Part shown: one piece after another, positions 9,633-20,930 of the stretch
Position numbering within the stretch: the stretch's first letter is position 1
Layout: every line of letters begins with the position of its first letter
From: Progne subis subis
Lineage: Eukaryota; Chordata; Aves; Passeriformes; Hirundinidae
DNA: 64,000 nucleotides
Direction of reading: 5' to 3'
NCBI GenBank assembly: GCA_022316685.1
Contig: JAKJHU010000084.1
Span: forward strand, 2,303,001 to 2,367,000
Made by a program: the position numbers and the translations under genes
Notes under the pieces: generated by a model
The model's database searches: none
Seen by the model: only the letters and a program-made list of their open reading frames with translations
Told to the model about the DNA's origin: nothing

Positions 9633-12600
9633 CTTGCTCCCTTAGGAATACATTCCAGGAGACAAACACAGCAGGGCTTATCCCAACACATCTGATGTAA
9701 CACTGTAAGAAATACGAATAAAGGAACAGAACTTCCAAAGGAACAGAACTGGGGTGTTGTGAAAGTTCCTGGTGCACTCTGTGAAGAGCTGCTTCCTTTC
9801 CTTAAGCAAAGTAACAACCTTTAGGTGCCTAAGTCAGGTACAAGCCACCTCATCCTTAAACCCAAAGTTTCTAACTCGGTCAATGCGGTTTCCCCGACGT
9901 TGCTGGGGGGACACTTGAGCTCTGCCCTGTTTAAATGGAGATGTATTTGCATTTTAAAACGAGAAAAAGACCTAACTGTAGGAGTATGTGAATAGCTGTA
10001 CAGATAGTTTGGGGCACAGCAGTTGCAAGGTGAGGATTCCATCAGCTGCATTACCTTGAGAGGGCTCTGCGCCAGCTGGGGGACTTAGAGCTTGGTGCTG
10101 CCCCAGAGTTGTGCCATCACAAATGTCATGCACAAAGGCAAGCTGGCTTTTAATTTCTGATAAATAAGAAATGGAATGAGCAGCTTTTTTGCCCCTGCCA
10201 ATCAAGCTTTATGTGCCCTGCAATTACCATTGACAACAGATGGAAAATTGCAGTGACTAAACACCAGAAGTTGGTGTTTTTCTACTAAATTAGTAGTTTA
10301 GTGGATTAAGGTAAAATATTTGCCTATTGCTGTATCACCCTGAAAGTATGTAAAACACTGGGTTAGGGAACAATGCTGTGAGTAGCCAAGGAAAGACAGA
10401 ATCTGGAACCAAACCTCTACTTGCAGGTACCAAAAGATCAGGGACACAAACAAAGCTCCTACACCGACAGAGGAGCTGTTGTTTTTCTAGAAGTACCATG
10501 TGAGAATATGCAAAATAAAGTACTAGTGAATAATTTCCACATGCAAATCCAGCCCAGGCTGAAGGGCTGACTTTGGATCTCCAGGAGCAGAGCTCTGTGC
10601 AATGCCCATCCCTCCAGGCCTTGGAGCCACACTGCCAGATTTGCCTCAGTTCCTGATGGAGGTTCTTTGTGCTTCCTTTCCTGGAAGTGTTTTTTTTCCA
10701 TCACAGAAGCTTAATAGGAAACTGGACTTTGGTATTCAATGGCTGAGGAATAGCTCTGTTTCCACCATAAGATGGAAGAGGGAGGTGGCATGGAAAACCT
10801 AAAGGAAATACTTAGATCTGGACTGCAGATCCTGCTGCCAGGAATAGTTACAAAAGCAGAAGCAGATCCTGCCCTACACACTCCACTCCTTTCCTTCCAC
10901 TGCAGCAGCAAAATAACCCAGCAAGGCCACAGCAATCCTGCTGCTGCCTTAAACCATGAAGTGCTTTTCCAGTGATAGTTTTCTGTGGGGAGACAAAAGC
11001 CACACAGTTCTGAGGACTGTGTTAAGTTCCATGTGCTTTTGTTTGACATCTCCAGCTGCCTTCAGAGGAAGGGATCCATTCCAAAGCCCTTCCTCAGCAC
11101 ACTGGCTGCCACCACATGCCATGAACAGCAAACATCCTCAGTTCCATAGCACCAGGATTAAGAGCAAGCACAGTTCAGAGAGCACCGCTCCATTTGCTTT
11201 ATAAATCTGATCCTTTCCAATATGTTGAAGCTGTCAATACTGCAAGTAACATGTCAATACTCCAATTAATACTCTCTCTGCCCCCTGTTCTGCTCTGCTA
11301 TAGGGCAGAGCAGAATCCATGGCTGTTACTTAAAACAAAGAGACTTGCAGAAGAAGCTGCCAGGAGCTGCAGCAGGACTGAGCAGCAGGAGCACAACTGC
11401 TGCCTTCAGAACAGAGCGAAAGAGGAAACCTCTTGGGTCAGGTTGGAGAGAGAACTGAGGCCACAGGAGCCAGAGGAAGCAACAAAGTGACATAGGCAAT
11501 GCAAGTCTAAACCTATGAGTTCAGGGGTTTTCGTAATTCATATAATCACAAATTCTTCTGTCTTGCATGATTCTTAGCTGGATTTACAGGATCCAAGAGT
11601 GAAGAGTTGGGGAGGAGACAACCCAAGCTATAAATAACTGAAGAGAAAAGCAAGAGGAGATTTCAAGGCTCTGCTGATTCAACGAGAAGGCATGAAATTC
11701 CTCTTTTTCACTATTTAAAGAGTTACTCTAAATAGAACTCTTAAAAGTGAGAATATTCGAATATTATTGTCAGCAGGATATGCTGACAACCCTCATATTC
11801 TCATTTAGTCCTTATAAAGTGTAGGAACAGGAATGTGCACACCATAAATTGCAAAGGCAGCATCTGCAAGCCTTCATTCAAGGTTCCCAATTGCTCTGTG
11901 ATTCAACCAGATGTGTGGCTCTTTTTATTTATTATTTGTGCATATTCAGGCAAACTGGCTGGTATTAGCACATGCCTGGGGGATGGCCTTTTTCAGGGAG
12001 GTGTTGGTATACTTCTGTTTTGTTTTTAGGAGGTCAGTGGTTTGGAACCAGACTGAAACATTCCAAAGGAGCATAAATATTTCTTTTCTTTCAGATTATC
12101 CTCAGGGAAAAATAACAGTCTGGCCATTGCAGCTTTAAGAGTTACAGCCTCACTCCTGCCAGGGCTTTCATCCCTGGCTTACACCAACACCAGTACAATT
12201 CCACAATCCTCCAGGTGCACTTCACCCCTCAAAAAGATCAGAGATTAATTTGGAGCTCCAAGATCAGAGGCAGATGTTGTTTGAGAGCATGTACATGTAA
12301 TACAAGGAGGACAATCAGTGCTACAGAAATAGTCTTCAGAGCCTGTAGATTCATTTTCAAGAGTATAGTAATGCTCCAGGTCACTGGCTTTCTACCCAAA
12401 GATGGGCTGTGTTTTAACTCCACAGCCTGTGGTAAACACCTACACAACACTCCCTGGGAAAACACTGCAAGCACAAAACCAAAACGGAATGAACCCTGGT
12501 TTCAGTTCTCTCCTAAGCCAAAGAGATATACATTGTCATGAGAAGATGCACTAAATAGCCTAGACCTTCCAAAAGCACATATCCACCTCAGTATCCACCT

Positions 12601-12668
12601 CAAAAAAACAATACCTTAAAACATGAAAAATGGGACTCATTTACCCTGGGCAGGAAACATACACCTCT
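9633..12668. other. Unique non-coding sequence
   Basis: No repeat or exon could be supported. ORFs up to 112 codons overlap one another on both strands. A short CpG-bearing patch at about 9875-9905 was noted but has no splice context. Confidence 0.5.
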
Positions 12669-12764
12669 CTGGTGGAAGGTGTCCCTGCCCATGGCAAGGG
12701 GTTGGAAAGAGATGATCTTTAGGGTTCCTTACAGCTCAAAGCAGTCTCTGATTCTGTGATTTTA
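12669..12764 (+). mobile_element. CR1 LINE tail fragment
   Basis: Plus-oriented: 'ctggtggaaggtgtccctgc', 'ccatggcaaggggttggaaa' and the terminal 'ctctgattctgtgatttta' tail. Heavily 5' truncated. Confidence 0.85.
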
Positions 12765-12927
12765 TTAACACTGCAGATGTAACCTTGAGGGACACTGAGC
12801 TCAGGGACCCTGGCACAGCTCTGACTCAGGCTACCTCCTTCCATTTCTGCTAAAAGGCTTTATTATGAGCACTGGGCTAATAAAATCCTTTTGAGTGATC
12901 TCAAAAAATCTCCTAATTTGTTATTAG

Positions 12928-12932
12928 GTCAC
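12928..12932. repeat. Left target-site duplication of the 1.14-kb LTR
   Basis: The 5-bp sequence gtcac immediately precedes the LTR terminus 'tgtcttgg' and is repeated exactly at 14070-14074. Confidence 0.8.
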
Positions 12933-13070
12933 TGTCTTGGCTTGAAAGACAGGTGTCTGCCAAGGAACATCCCTTGGAACGGAGAACACGACCCCCCTCC
13001 CTCTGAATTATTATAACTTTGAAATTAAGGGGCTTTCAGGCAAAGATACGGGAAAAGGAATAACAGTTCT

Positions 13071-13901
13071 TTAGTAGTATGTACATGCACAACAAGGCAA
13101 ACAAGCAACAACAATGGCAGCAGCAACAAACAAAAGACAGAATAAACCAGAAAACACAATGAACAGTCTCTTCCCCCCTTGAAGCGATTCCTCTCTGGTG
13201 CAGCTCCGGTCACAGCCACCAGGGGCGCTGCTGGCTCCCGGCCTGGGCAGGGCAGTGCAATGATTCCCCCACGCCTGCAGGGGGCGCTGTGGCGCGGGCT
13301 CGGGGAGCAGACGGCGATGGCGGCTTGAGGCAGACGGGAAGGGACGGAGGAGAGGCCTTGCTTCACAAACCCCGGGGCAGCCGATCCCCTGTGCCCCTGC
13401 AGGACTCTCGGAAACAGCAAGCTGGAACGGCAGGAATTGGCAAAATCCCAGAAACTCCACAGCTGTAGCTGGAACCATCCGGGCAGGCAGGGATTGCATG
13501 GCTCCAATAGAGCGAAAAACTTGAGGCAGAGGAACGAAGGCGGAGAAGCTGGGCAGCAACAGGCCGGCTGGGAATAGGGCAGAGAGAGAGAGAGGCACCC
13601 TGGGAGGGGAAAGGGTCGCTGGGATCCTGCGATTTCCCCTGAGACACGCTGGCAGATGGTGAAGGGTTCTTTGTTTGGTGAGATAGGGTGTTTGTAATAA
13701 GGTCCCAGTGCAATGGCTGCTCTTATGAGCAGAGCTCCAGTCACGGCAGAAGGCAGCAGAAGACAGAACCCCGCAGTGGTAGTGAATTCTTCTCACAGCA
13801 ACCACAGCCTCCTTCCCCTCCAAATGCAGAGGACACAAGAGAAAGCTAGCAGCTACCTCAGCCCCTTTTTCCCCAGCCCAGTTCTCAAGCCCCTTTCCCA
13901 T
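13071..13901 (-). other. 276-codon ORF inside the LTR, probably not a host gene
   Basis: An uninterrupted minus-strand frame wholly within the LTR, overlapped by a second frame of 239 codons. Its C-terminal third is low in charge, and the last 30 or so residues are strongly hydrophobic (FIVFSGLFCLLFVAAAIVVA region), encoded by an AACAA-rich stretch. I recognise no domain. The GC-rich composition lowers stop frequency, so it may be passive. LTR-encoded proteins exist in some retroviruses, but nothing shows that this one is expressed. Confidence 0.3.
13274..13289 (+). promoter_or_regulatory. CTCF-like motif in the LTR
   Basis: The sequence CCTGCAGGGGGCGCTG matches the core CTCF consensus (CC-N-S-YAG-RKGGC-RS pattern) at essentially every position. 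A related but one-base-shorter match, CCACCAGGGGCGCTG, lies 58 bp upstream at 13216-13230. Sequence match only; occupancy is unknown. Confidence 0.5.
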
Positions 13902-14069
13902 CGAGAGAAACTCTCCGATAATAGAAGCGCAGCCAGATACCCGCCTCCCCTGAGCTGGGCAAATTCATTTTGTCACTCTTAAGTACCTGGTCCTTATTTT
14001 CTTCTAGCAATATATAGGAAATAATTCCCTGAGAGAAAGAAACAAAGGGAAGAATCTTAAACCCCAACA

Positions 14070-14074
14070 GTCAC
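14070..14074. repeat. Right target-site duplication of the 1.14-kb LTR
   Basis: gtcac, identical to 12928-12932, directly follows the LTR end 'ccccaaca'. Confidence 0.8.
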
Positions 14075-14819
14075 TAAAAGGAGAGAATTAGACCACTGGG
14101 GTCCTACTTACCTTAACTGATATCCAGCAAATAACTCAAGAGTCAGATTATTTCATACATGGGTGGAGAACAGCTTTAGGTCAAGTTTGCAAACTTGTCC
14201 TGCAGTCCTCCCCACTGACATCATGTCAACACTCAAGGACCAAAGCTGTGCCTCAAGCCACCCCTACTCAGCCCTTGGCTCAGGAGTGGCAGAACAGAGG
14301 GGATTTCTCCAGACAAAGACTGGGGGTGTAGTACCCAAGGGCATCTCCCAACGGTTTCTGTATTTCCCACAGGCAGCAGTTTTGCAGTTACCATTTTGTA
14401 AAAGCATTCAGGTTTTTCACCTGAGTGCTGAGCTCTTTATTTAACATCCTTCCTACAACCAGAATACAGATTCACAGACAGAGCAGAGGTTTTTACGCTG
14501 GCAGGGCTGCTCAGCAGGGCTGGCTCTACCACACACCAGGCCTCTGTGTCTCTTGCTCTCAGCAAGATCAAGTCTGTCTCTTCCCCTTGAGTGTCTCAAC
14601 ACCCTCCCCCTCACACGCTACAAACAGTATTACAACACCTCAGTGTTATTTACACCTTCCAGCTGCTGCAGGCTTTCTGGCTTTTTACTTGTTCCCAGCT
14701 TTTTGAACACAGAATCTCATTTTCATTGAAAAAAACCCACAAAAACACATCAAAATCAACTGTAGCCACATTGTTGAAGACCTGAGCTTGAAAACAGGAA
14801 CACAAGATACAGGACTTAC

Positions 14820-14908
14820 ACTGTTGTTGACAGCAGCCAGCTCTTATTGACCATCAGCAATGGGCTGCAGAAGTCCTTCTCCTCCATGTAGGGAATTGGT
14901 GATTCCAC
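14820..14908 (-). CDS. Candidate internal coding exon, 89 nt, unidentified
   Basis: On the minus strand a good acceptor (pyrimidine-rich 'tgtcttcttgcag') precedes 89 nt that are open in only one of three frames, and a strong donor ('gtaagt') follows at 14819-14814. The open frame starts at the first base (phase 0) and ends two bases into a codon. It encodes 29 residues containing IPYMEEKDFCSPLLM and NKSWLLSTT. The pattern C-x9-W-L-L-S-T-T faintly recalls the Cys42 to pre-His57 segment of trypsin-like folds, but this is too weak to name a family. Flanking sequence is typical intron. No neighbouring exon could be joined with confidence. A chance match remains possible. Confidence 0.4.
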
Positions 14909-15840
14909 CTGCAAGAAGACATTTTTCTATGGTCATCCTTTAAAAAGAGTGAAAGTGAGAATAGGTGTGATAATTATAAATGGCTTAAGCCATTTTCAAT
15001 TTTGGGTTGCAGAAAAAGGCATGTACCCACTTATGCCAATTCTTGCCTGCAGAGCAGGCCCAAGTCAGTAGATCTACCTGTCAGCTACCAGAGAAAAATA
15101 AATATTTTTCCAGCCAGATTAACTCCTTCACCTGGCTGGCAGTGAAAGCACATAACAGTGCTGCTGACTCAAGGAGAAGCATGACCAGCAACTTTAGAGA
15201 GAACAGATCTTGTAAGGTAACTGAAGGTGAGGCTCTTACTTTGCTTGAGCTTTTCTTGAAGAGTCTGGAAAGAAACCTCCCTTGAAAAGGAATCCAGAAA
15301 ATCACTATATGTATTACCAACATTGATGTTTACACATTCTATGTGTCCCTTGGAGATACAGAGCCAGGGAGTAGCTGGAAATAAGAAACTAAATATGACA
15401 TGAACTAGAGACAGAAGTGGGAAGAGAGGCATTTGACAGAGCCACAAAAGACCAATAAAGAGTATGCCAAACGAGAAAAACATCTGAAAATGCGGCCAGC
15501 AAAGACACTGGATAGATAAGTGCTGTCCATATAAGAGTACACTGCACCTCTCCTAATTCATTTATTCACTGCTTGAGAATACCTCATTCAGTTTGAAACT
15601 GGGCTTTACCCCTCTAGGACTGAAATTACCAAAGCAAGTAATGAAAACATTTTATGTCCTGTAAAATTCTATTCTATTTGTATTCTAGAATATGTCTTGG
15701 GCCTCTCATAGACCCCACATAGAAGCCTAGATTTCAGAAATACACAAGCACAGCCTGAATCCTGAGAAAACAAATAATATTTTCCAGCATATTCAGTGAA
15801 TATTATTGCCAGCCCTGCAAAGTCTGCTTTCTGCAACTTT

Positions 15841-15860
15841 AAAAAAAAAAAAAAAAAAAA
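15841..15860. repeat. A20 homopolymer
   Basis: Uninterrupted run of 20 A, with no identifiable retrocopy body on either side. Confidence 0.95.
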
Positions 15861-17247
15861 CAAGAGGCACAACACAAAATAGGAAAAAACAGAGGAAACC
15901 ATAACTACACATAAACAGCCTGAACTTCCTCCTCCTTCCTCAGCAAGAGGGCTTTGTTTTTCCCCTCACAGCTGTTTAAATGTTAGGAGAGGTCACTTGA
16001 GTGCTCAGGCAGCTGAGGGTGATGAAACTCCCTGCTCCTCTCTGTGTTAGGGAGCAGGGAACCCCCTCTTTTTCAAGGTGAGTTTCACAAACAACAGAAA
16101 TTGGGTGCTGAGAGCCTGAAGAGCTCTAGACATGGTCCTGTAGGTGTCAGGAGAAAACCTGCAGCTAGTTTCTCTGGGGAAAGGCTGTATCCAGAACAGA
16201 GTTTCACATCACACCAGCCTTGCCTTGCAAGAGTGATGGTTTGGCTCAAAGCTGCCTCCTCAGGAAGGGAGGCAGAGCCATGGGCAGAGCTGAGTGAAAA
16301 AACAGAAATCCTTGGGGGTGAGCAGGAAGATGAGAAACAATTAATTTCAAACCACAGAGTAGACAGGGAGAAAGAAGTCCAGTGTATGATGTGACCGTGT
16401 CCCACATCTACCTGTGACTGGTAGCACAGACCCCACGTTTGACTGACAGGAGCTGCGGTTGTTCTTCTCCTCCCCTTGTGTTACCTGTGCACGCAGTAAA
16501 TCCAGCTCAGGAGCAAAAATAAAAAAGAGTACTGCTGTATTTCAAAACAGTTTAATAGCAGGCAACTCCATAAGCAAGATATGGTGGTAAATCTGGAAGA
16601 AATCCAGCTCTCTGTTGGAAAAGATTCCAAGCCCTTTCAAGGCTGGCACGTGTAACACTTGTCCTTGTCTAACCATTGATGCAAGACACCCATAAACACT
16701 TGTGCAGGAGCAGCTGGGGGAAATAAATGTCAGAAAGGCATGCAGGCCTCTGTGAGTCTGTTTGGGAATGTGAAGCTCGGGGTTGAGCTTTGTTGGGAGG
16801 GTAGAGGTGTGCATATCCTGAACCACGTCAAATACCTCTACGTGACAGAGGGAAGGGGCTGGGGAAGAAAAGCTTTGGGAACGAGGAGCTGAAGCCTTAC
16901 ACAACCACAGGACTGCCTGCAGCGTGACCTGAGCAAGTGACTGAACAGTGAGTTATGGATCAGTAAGACCAGCTGAAAGAACAAACAAGCTGAGAAAAAG
17001 ATCCTCCAGCACTCTGGAATGTGGGAATTTTATACACCTGAATACAAGAATACAAAATATGTGAGACTTGCCAGTCCATAGTATGTGATTTTATCATCAC
17101 CCTAGACACATCAGCTAAGCTGCAGGACTCCAAGCTCTGTCACTCACACACCCTCCACTGTATCAGCTCTGTCTATAGGACATGAAGCATTACAAACACC
17201 AGGACAGGTGCATTGATATGGGTAGAAACATTTAGCTGATTCTTCAG

Positions 17248-17331
17248 AGCCTGGTGCTTTCACTGCTTGTAGAATTTCTTACCATGCTAAAAATACTGAA
17301 TGCTTCACCTGCTTGTACAGAAACACTGCAG
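17248..17331 (+). other. Weak candidate exon with a perfect donor
   Basis: A consensus donor 'ctgcag|gtaagtgaa' lies at 17331/17332. An acceptor-like 'gattcttcag' ends at 17247, leaving 84 nt (28 codons) open in phase 0. The pyrimidine tract is poor, and an open frame of this length is common by chance, so this is only a note. Confidence 0.15.
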
Positions 17332-17810
17332 GTAAGTGAATCAGTAGGAGATGAGCAACAGTGTGATTTCACCAACATAACCCTCACCAAATCAGGGATT
17401 TCTTGACCTGGGAAGCTGTATGGGCTTAGCTAGGCCGACACCCAGCTGCAGAGGATGGATATATACCCCAATAAAAACCAAGCCCATGCCTTAGATGATT
17501 CCATAATTTTTTCAGGATGCACAGAAACCTTTCAATACATTATGAACCAATATTTCTAATTTTGCATCAGAACAATGGGGGACTGAGTTTGCCTACAGCA
17601 AGTGATGATCCCCGGAGATTCCTGTGTGTGCAGAGCCTGTTCTTGCATTGTCCAAACACAGAGGGAAAACAGTCTGATGTGATTCCAGCCCCCTGCCCCT
17701 TTCATCCCCAACCTAGAGCTCTTTGTGTATCCAAAGGAAGAACACACAACGTGCACTCAGCCAGAGAGAGCTGAACTGCCTGCAGCCAAAATACAAAAGA
17801 TTGGATAGCT

Positions 17811-17812
<2 letters not shown>

Positions 17813-17859
<47 letters not shown>
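17813..17859. repeat. T47 homopolymer
   Basis: The longest single-base run in the window, 47 T, followed by 'ggcgggggtag'. It could be a reverse-oriented poly(A) tail or simple expansion; length is likely unreliable in the assembly. Confidence 0.95.
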
Positions 17860-17860
<1 letters not shown>

Positions 17861-18249
17861 GCGGGGGTAGTATAATCATTCTGTCATGTATAATGGATGC
17901 ACAGGCAGAGTTTGGGCTTTTGAAAACCTAGAGCAAAGCTTTACTTTATTCCTGTAAATCTCATGGGCTTCAAATTGAAGCATTCTCTACTGTCAGCAGC
18001 ACAATGCTTAGCAATGAAATTCCATGGCTCCAATAGGACACTGAGGATTTAATTACACTTGGAAAATAGAGTGCTACCAATGGGTTTGCTCTTTTAGGGA
18101 CATATGACATTCATGAGCCTTAATATGGCTGTAAACCCACCCATAAAGGGTGTGAGAAAGAAGAGGCCAAACAGATTACCCCAAAAGTCTGTTTTCATTT
18201 AAGACTGAAGATTTCTGGAGCTCTGACAGTGGAGGAAGCTAAAGGTTTT

Positions 18250-18269
18250 GGGGGTTTTGGGGGGGAGGG
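18250..18269 (+). other. Potential G-quadruplex motif
   Basis: G5, TTTT, G7, A, G3 on the plus strand. The G7 run can be split to give four G3 tracts with loops of 1-4 bases, a canonical quadruplex-forming pattern. Confidence 0.6.
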
Positions 18270-18593
18270 TCCAAACTATCTAGATGGGGAAGAAATTAGT
18301 GGGTATATTCTCCAGCCCTAAAGAATTAATTAGGCAATCCTTATCAGTCTGCTCCTGGGGAGAAGCCGTGAAAGGATGGAGAGTTGGGGCTTTTTGTTTA
18401 GTGGAGGTTGGAGAGGTAGGGGCAGAGCACAGAGGTTACAAGGAGGGATACTGTGAACCCTCACTAACCAGAGCGAGCAACAATTTCTTTGCTTTCCTAA
18501 CAAATATTTCATATGGAATTTTTTGTTTCTCTGACAAAGCTGTTAAAGGCTCATAATGCCAGATATCAAACTACCCCAGCTATGTTGCTCTGT

Positions 18594-18696
18594 CTCTGGA
18601 AATGTCAAAGGACAGGTTGGACAGGGCTTGGAGCAACCTGGGATAGGCAGGGGATTTAAGGTCGCTCCCAACTCAAACCATTCCATGAGTCTATGT
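18594..18696 (+). mobile_element. CR1 LINE tail fragment
   Basis: Plus-oriented: 'ctggaaatgtcaaaggacag', 'gttggacagggcttggagca', 'acctgggataggcagggga' and 'cccaactcaaaccattcca'. About 100 bp. Confidence 0.88.
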
Positions 18697-20817
18697 AGTT
18701 TCATTTTCCTCCCAGGATATCAGATATATCATCAGCCTTGTTTTACAGAAGGAGAGAGCAGATGACATGCCTGGGGTCAGCCAGGGGCGCAGGTGGGAAT
18801 GGTGCTGTGCCCTATCTTTTTTAGGTGACTGAACTGCAAGGTCTCAGCTGCTTTCCTAAATGAAAATCAGTTTCCATAGTGATGAGTCTGAGCTGCAGAG
18901 CCCAAATCGTGATCAAAGGTTTGGATGCCTGGCATGTAGGGCATTCAAGCCATTTTTGCACTGTGACTCATGGCACTGGAAGAGGCTTGCCACAGCAGCC
19001 CGGATCCAGATTGTCCAGTTTTGATGTGGTCAGCACTGAAATGCTGGTTCTGAAAACCCCTGCTCAGGCTTGGTCAGGTGCCCTTTGTGTTACCATAACC
19101 TCCACACAACTGATAACAACCCACATGATCGTGGCTGTGTCGGGACCCCCAGAAGCTCCCAGAGCCCCTGCTGCTCACCGTGCCTGCCTGCTCCTGTTTG
19201 GGGCACCACAGTCCAAGAGCAGCACTGTAACTTCAGCCCTGCCGAGGAGCTTTTAGGCCCAGGGAGGAAATCCCAGCAGCACAAGCATTCCGAGCTATCC
19301 AGAAGAGGGAGTGCACAGCATGCACACACGGACATTAGGGGCTGCTCTGCTGTGTCCTCACTGCCCAGCACAGGGGCTCTGCGAATGTCCTGCCCCGCAT
19401 GGGACTGCCACACTCTCAGGGAACAACCCCCTCCACCCTGCCCAGCTCATCCACAAATACTGCTCCTCGTGGACTTGTGTCTGCTTGAGATTTTTCCCAG
19501 GGGGGTGCTGGAGGGGGGTGTATAAAAAGTGTATTTTTGCTGTTTGATAAGCTTGCTTTACATATCAGCTCTCTAGTAAAAATTAATTGAGTGTGTTTGG
19601 TTGCAAGTCCCTTGGTCCCTGATCTGATAAGTAGCTTGTAGGCAATGTTGCAGAATGCAAACTCAGAGCTAATTTCTCAGACTTAGTCAAGAGTGAAGTT
19701 TGAAAATTCCCTTTCCATGAGCAACAGAGTTTTTCCAAGTGGAACTTCCACTTTTGTTTATCTGGGTTTGCAGCAACAGCCCAAAACGGTGCCTGGACAC
19801 TGCTGTAGGTGCCCTTGACAATTAAAAATGCAGTCAAGTACAGGAACAAAGCCACAGGCAACCACCATGTGCAGTGATTAACCAGTCAGGCCTACATTAT
19901 GAAAAGGAAGCAAGAAGTGGGCAGCAAGTTTATAAAGAAAACAATTCTGATAATGTTTCCATGCTTTTCTCCTTCCTCCAGTGACACATCCTCTTCCTCC
20001 CCCAGCACATGCTGTTCACACTCCTGCTGAATTACTTTCTTTTATACTGGCCTAAATCGCTGACCTTAGTTTGACTTTTTTCCACTTTGCTTATCTTTGT
20101 CCTTCATTCTAGTTAAGAAGAACCCCACAAGACTTAGCTTTGAAAGGCAATATTAACTCTGTTTAGCTCCCAGTAACAGTGTAAACAGCAATAACACAAT
20201 TCTTTAATGATTATTACCTGACTTTATGTGCCTTCCTTACCTAACCTTTCTCTCTTTTTTTTTTTGATATCTCTTACAGATTATCAAGAGCCAGTATTCT
20301 GTTGACTTTTGTTATTCATTAAAAATGAAGTTCAAGGTCAACTGATAAATACATGTTGCTATTACAGTTTTGAAAACAGTTTTGAATACATTGCAATGCA
20401 ATGAGAGGGATTTTGAAAAGAAAAAAAAAGGAACGAAACTTCCTGCCTGTGGTGCATTATTATGCAATTCTAAGTAGGTTAAAAAGAAATGCACCACTGT
20501 AATTTGAATTATCAGTACAATGCACTGCTTTAGCTTGCTCAAATTGCACCATCTTTCTGCAGAAAAGTCAAAATAGCAAGTTCAGGTAGTAACCTCTGGC
20601 TATCTCCAGCAAGGTAAATACCTGAGAAAGTAATTGGCATTAACTTGCAATTTCTTAACAGCAGTTCAGCTCTGTTATCAAGCCATGAAGAGGTTAAGGT
20701 CCAAGTGCAGCCCCAGACTCGCTGGTACCTGACTGTGAGGAGCAAAGGCAGCCTGAGGAAGGCACAGTCCGGGTCGCAGCACAGCACGGGCACCTCCTGT
20801 AATGGTCCTCAGTGCAG
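18697..20817. other. Unique non-coding sequence
   Basis: The 18.88-19.53 kb part is more GC-rich and carries overlapping ORFs of 80-150 codons on both strands without recognisable domains. No splice-supported exon seen. Confidence 0.5.
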
Positions 20818-20930
20818 GAGGCCAGGCTGCACAGGGTTTGGAGCACCCTGGTTCAGTGGAATGTGTCCCTGCCCATAACAGGGGGTGGCACTGGATGGGC
20901 TTGACGTTCTCTCCCATCCCAACCCACTCC
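20818..20930 (+). mobile_element. CR1 LINE 3' fragment
   Basis: Plus-oriented: 'gaggccaggctgcacagggt', 'ttggagcaccctggttcagt', 'ggaatgtgtccctgcccata', 'ggcactggatgggcttgacg'. The tail is eroded. Confidence 0.88.

Larger units (their letters stand above)
12933..14069 (-). mobile_element. Solo LTR of an endogenous retrovirus, 1137 bp
   Basis: The ends are TG...CA ('tgtcttgg' at the left, 'ccccaaca' at the right) and are flanked by an exact 5-bp duplication, gtcac. The left part ('gaaagacaggtgtctgccaa', 'ccctctgaattattataact', 'aattaaggggctttcaggca') resembles an LTR family I recall as common in songbird genomes, probably ERVL-like. No internal gag, pol or env sequence and no second LTR are present, so it is a solo LTR left by recombination. 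Orientation is uncertain; minus is suggested because the long ORFs (276 and 239 codons) lie on that strand. A GC-rich block at 13190-13400 contrasts with the AT-rich surroundings. Confidence 0.8.
14909..18593. other. Mostly unique non-coding sequence
   Basis: Contains the A20 run, a T47 run, a G-rich quadruplex-prone motif and one weak plus-strand exon-like segment (17248-17331), each listed separately. Other ORFs (up to 120 codons) carry no recognisable domain. Confidence 0.5.

Noticed and set aside
8250..9645. Long ORFs (up to 261 codons) as a Cys-rich repetitive protein gene
   Set aside because: They exist in several frames and on both strands because the 50-bp tandem unit has few stops. 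No start context, splice signal or domain; small indels shift the frame.
13071..13901. 276-codon ORF as a host membrane protein gene
   Set aside because: It lies entirely inside the LTR bounded by gtcac duplications, and its hydrophobic end comes from an AACAA-rich simple stretch.
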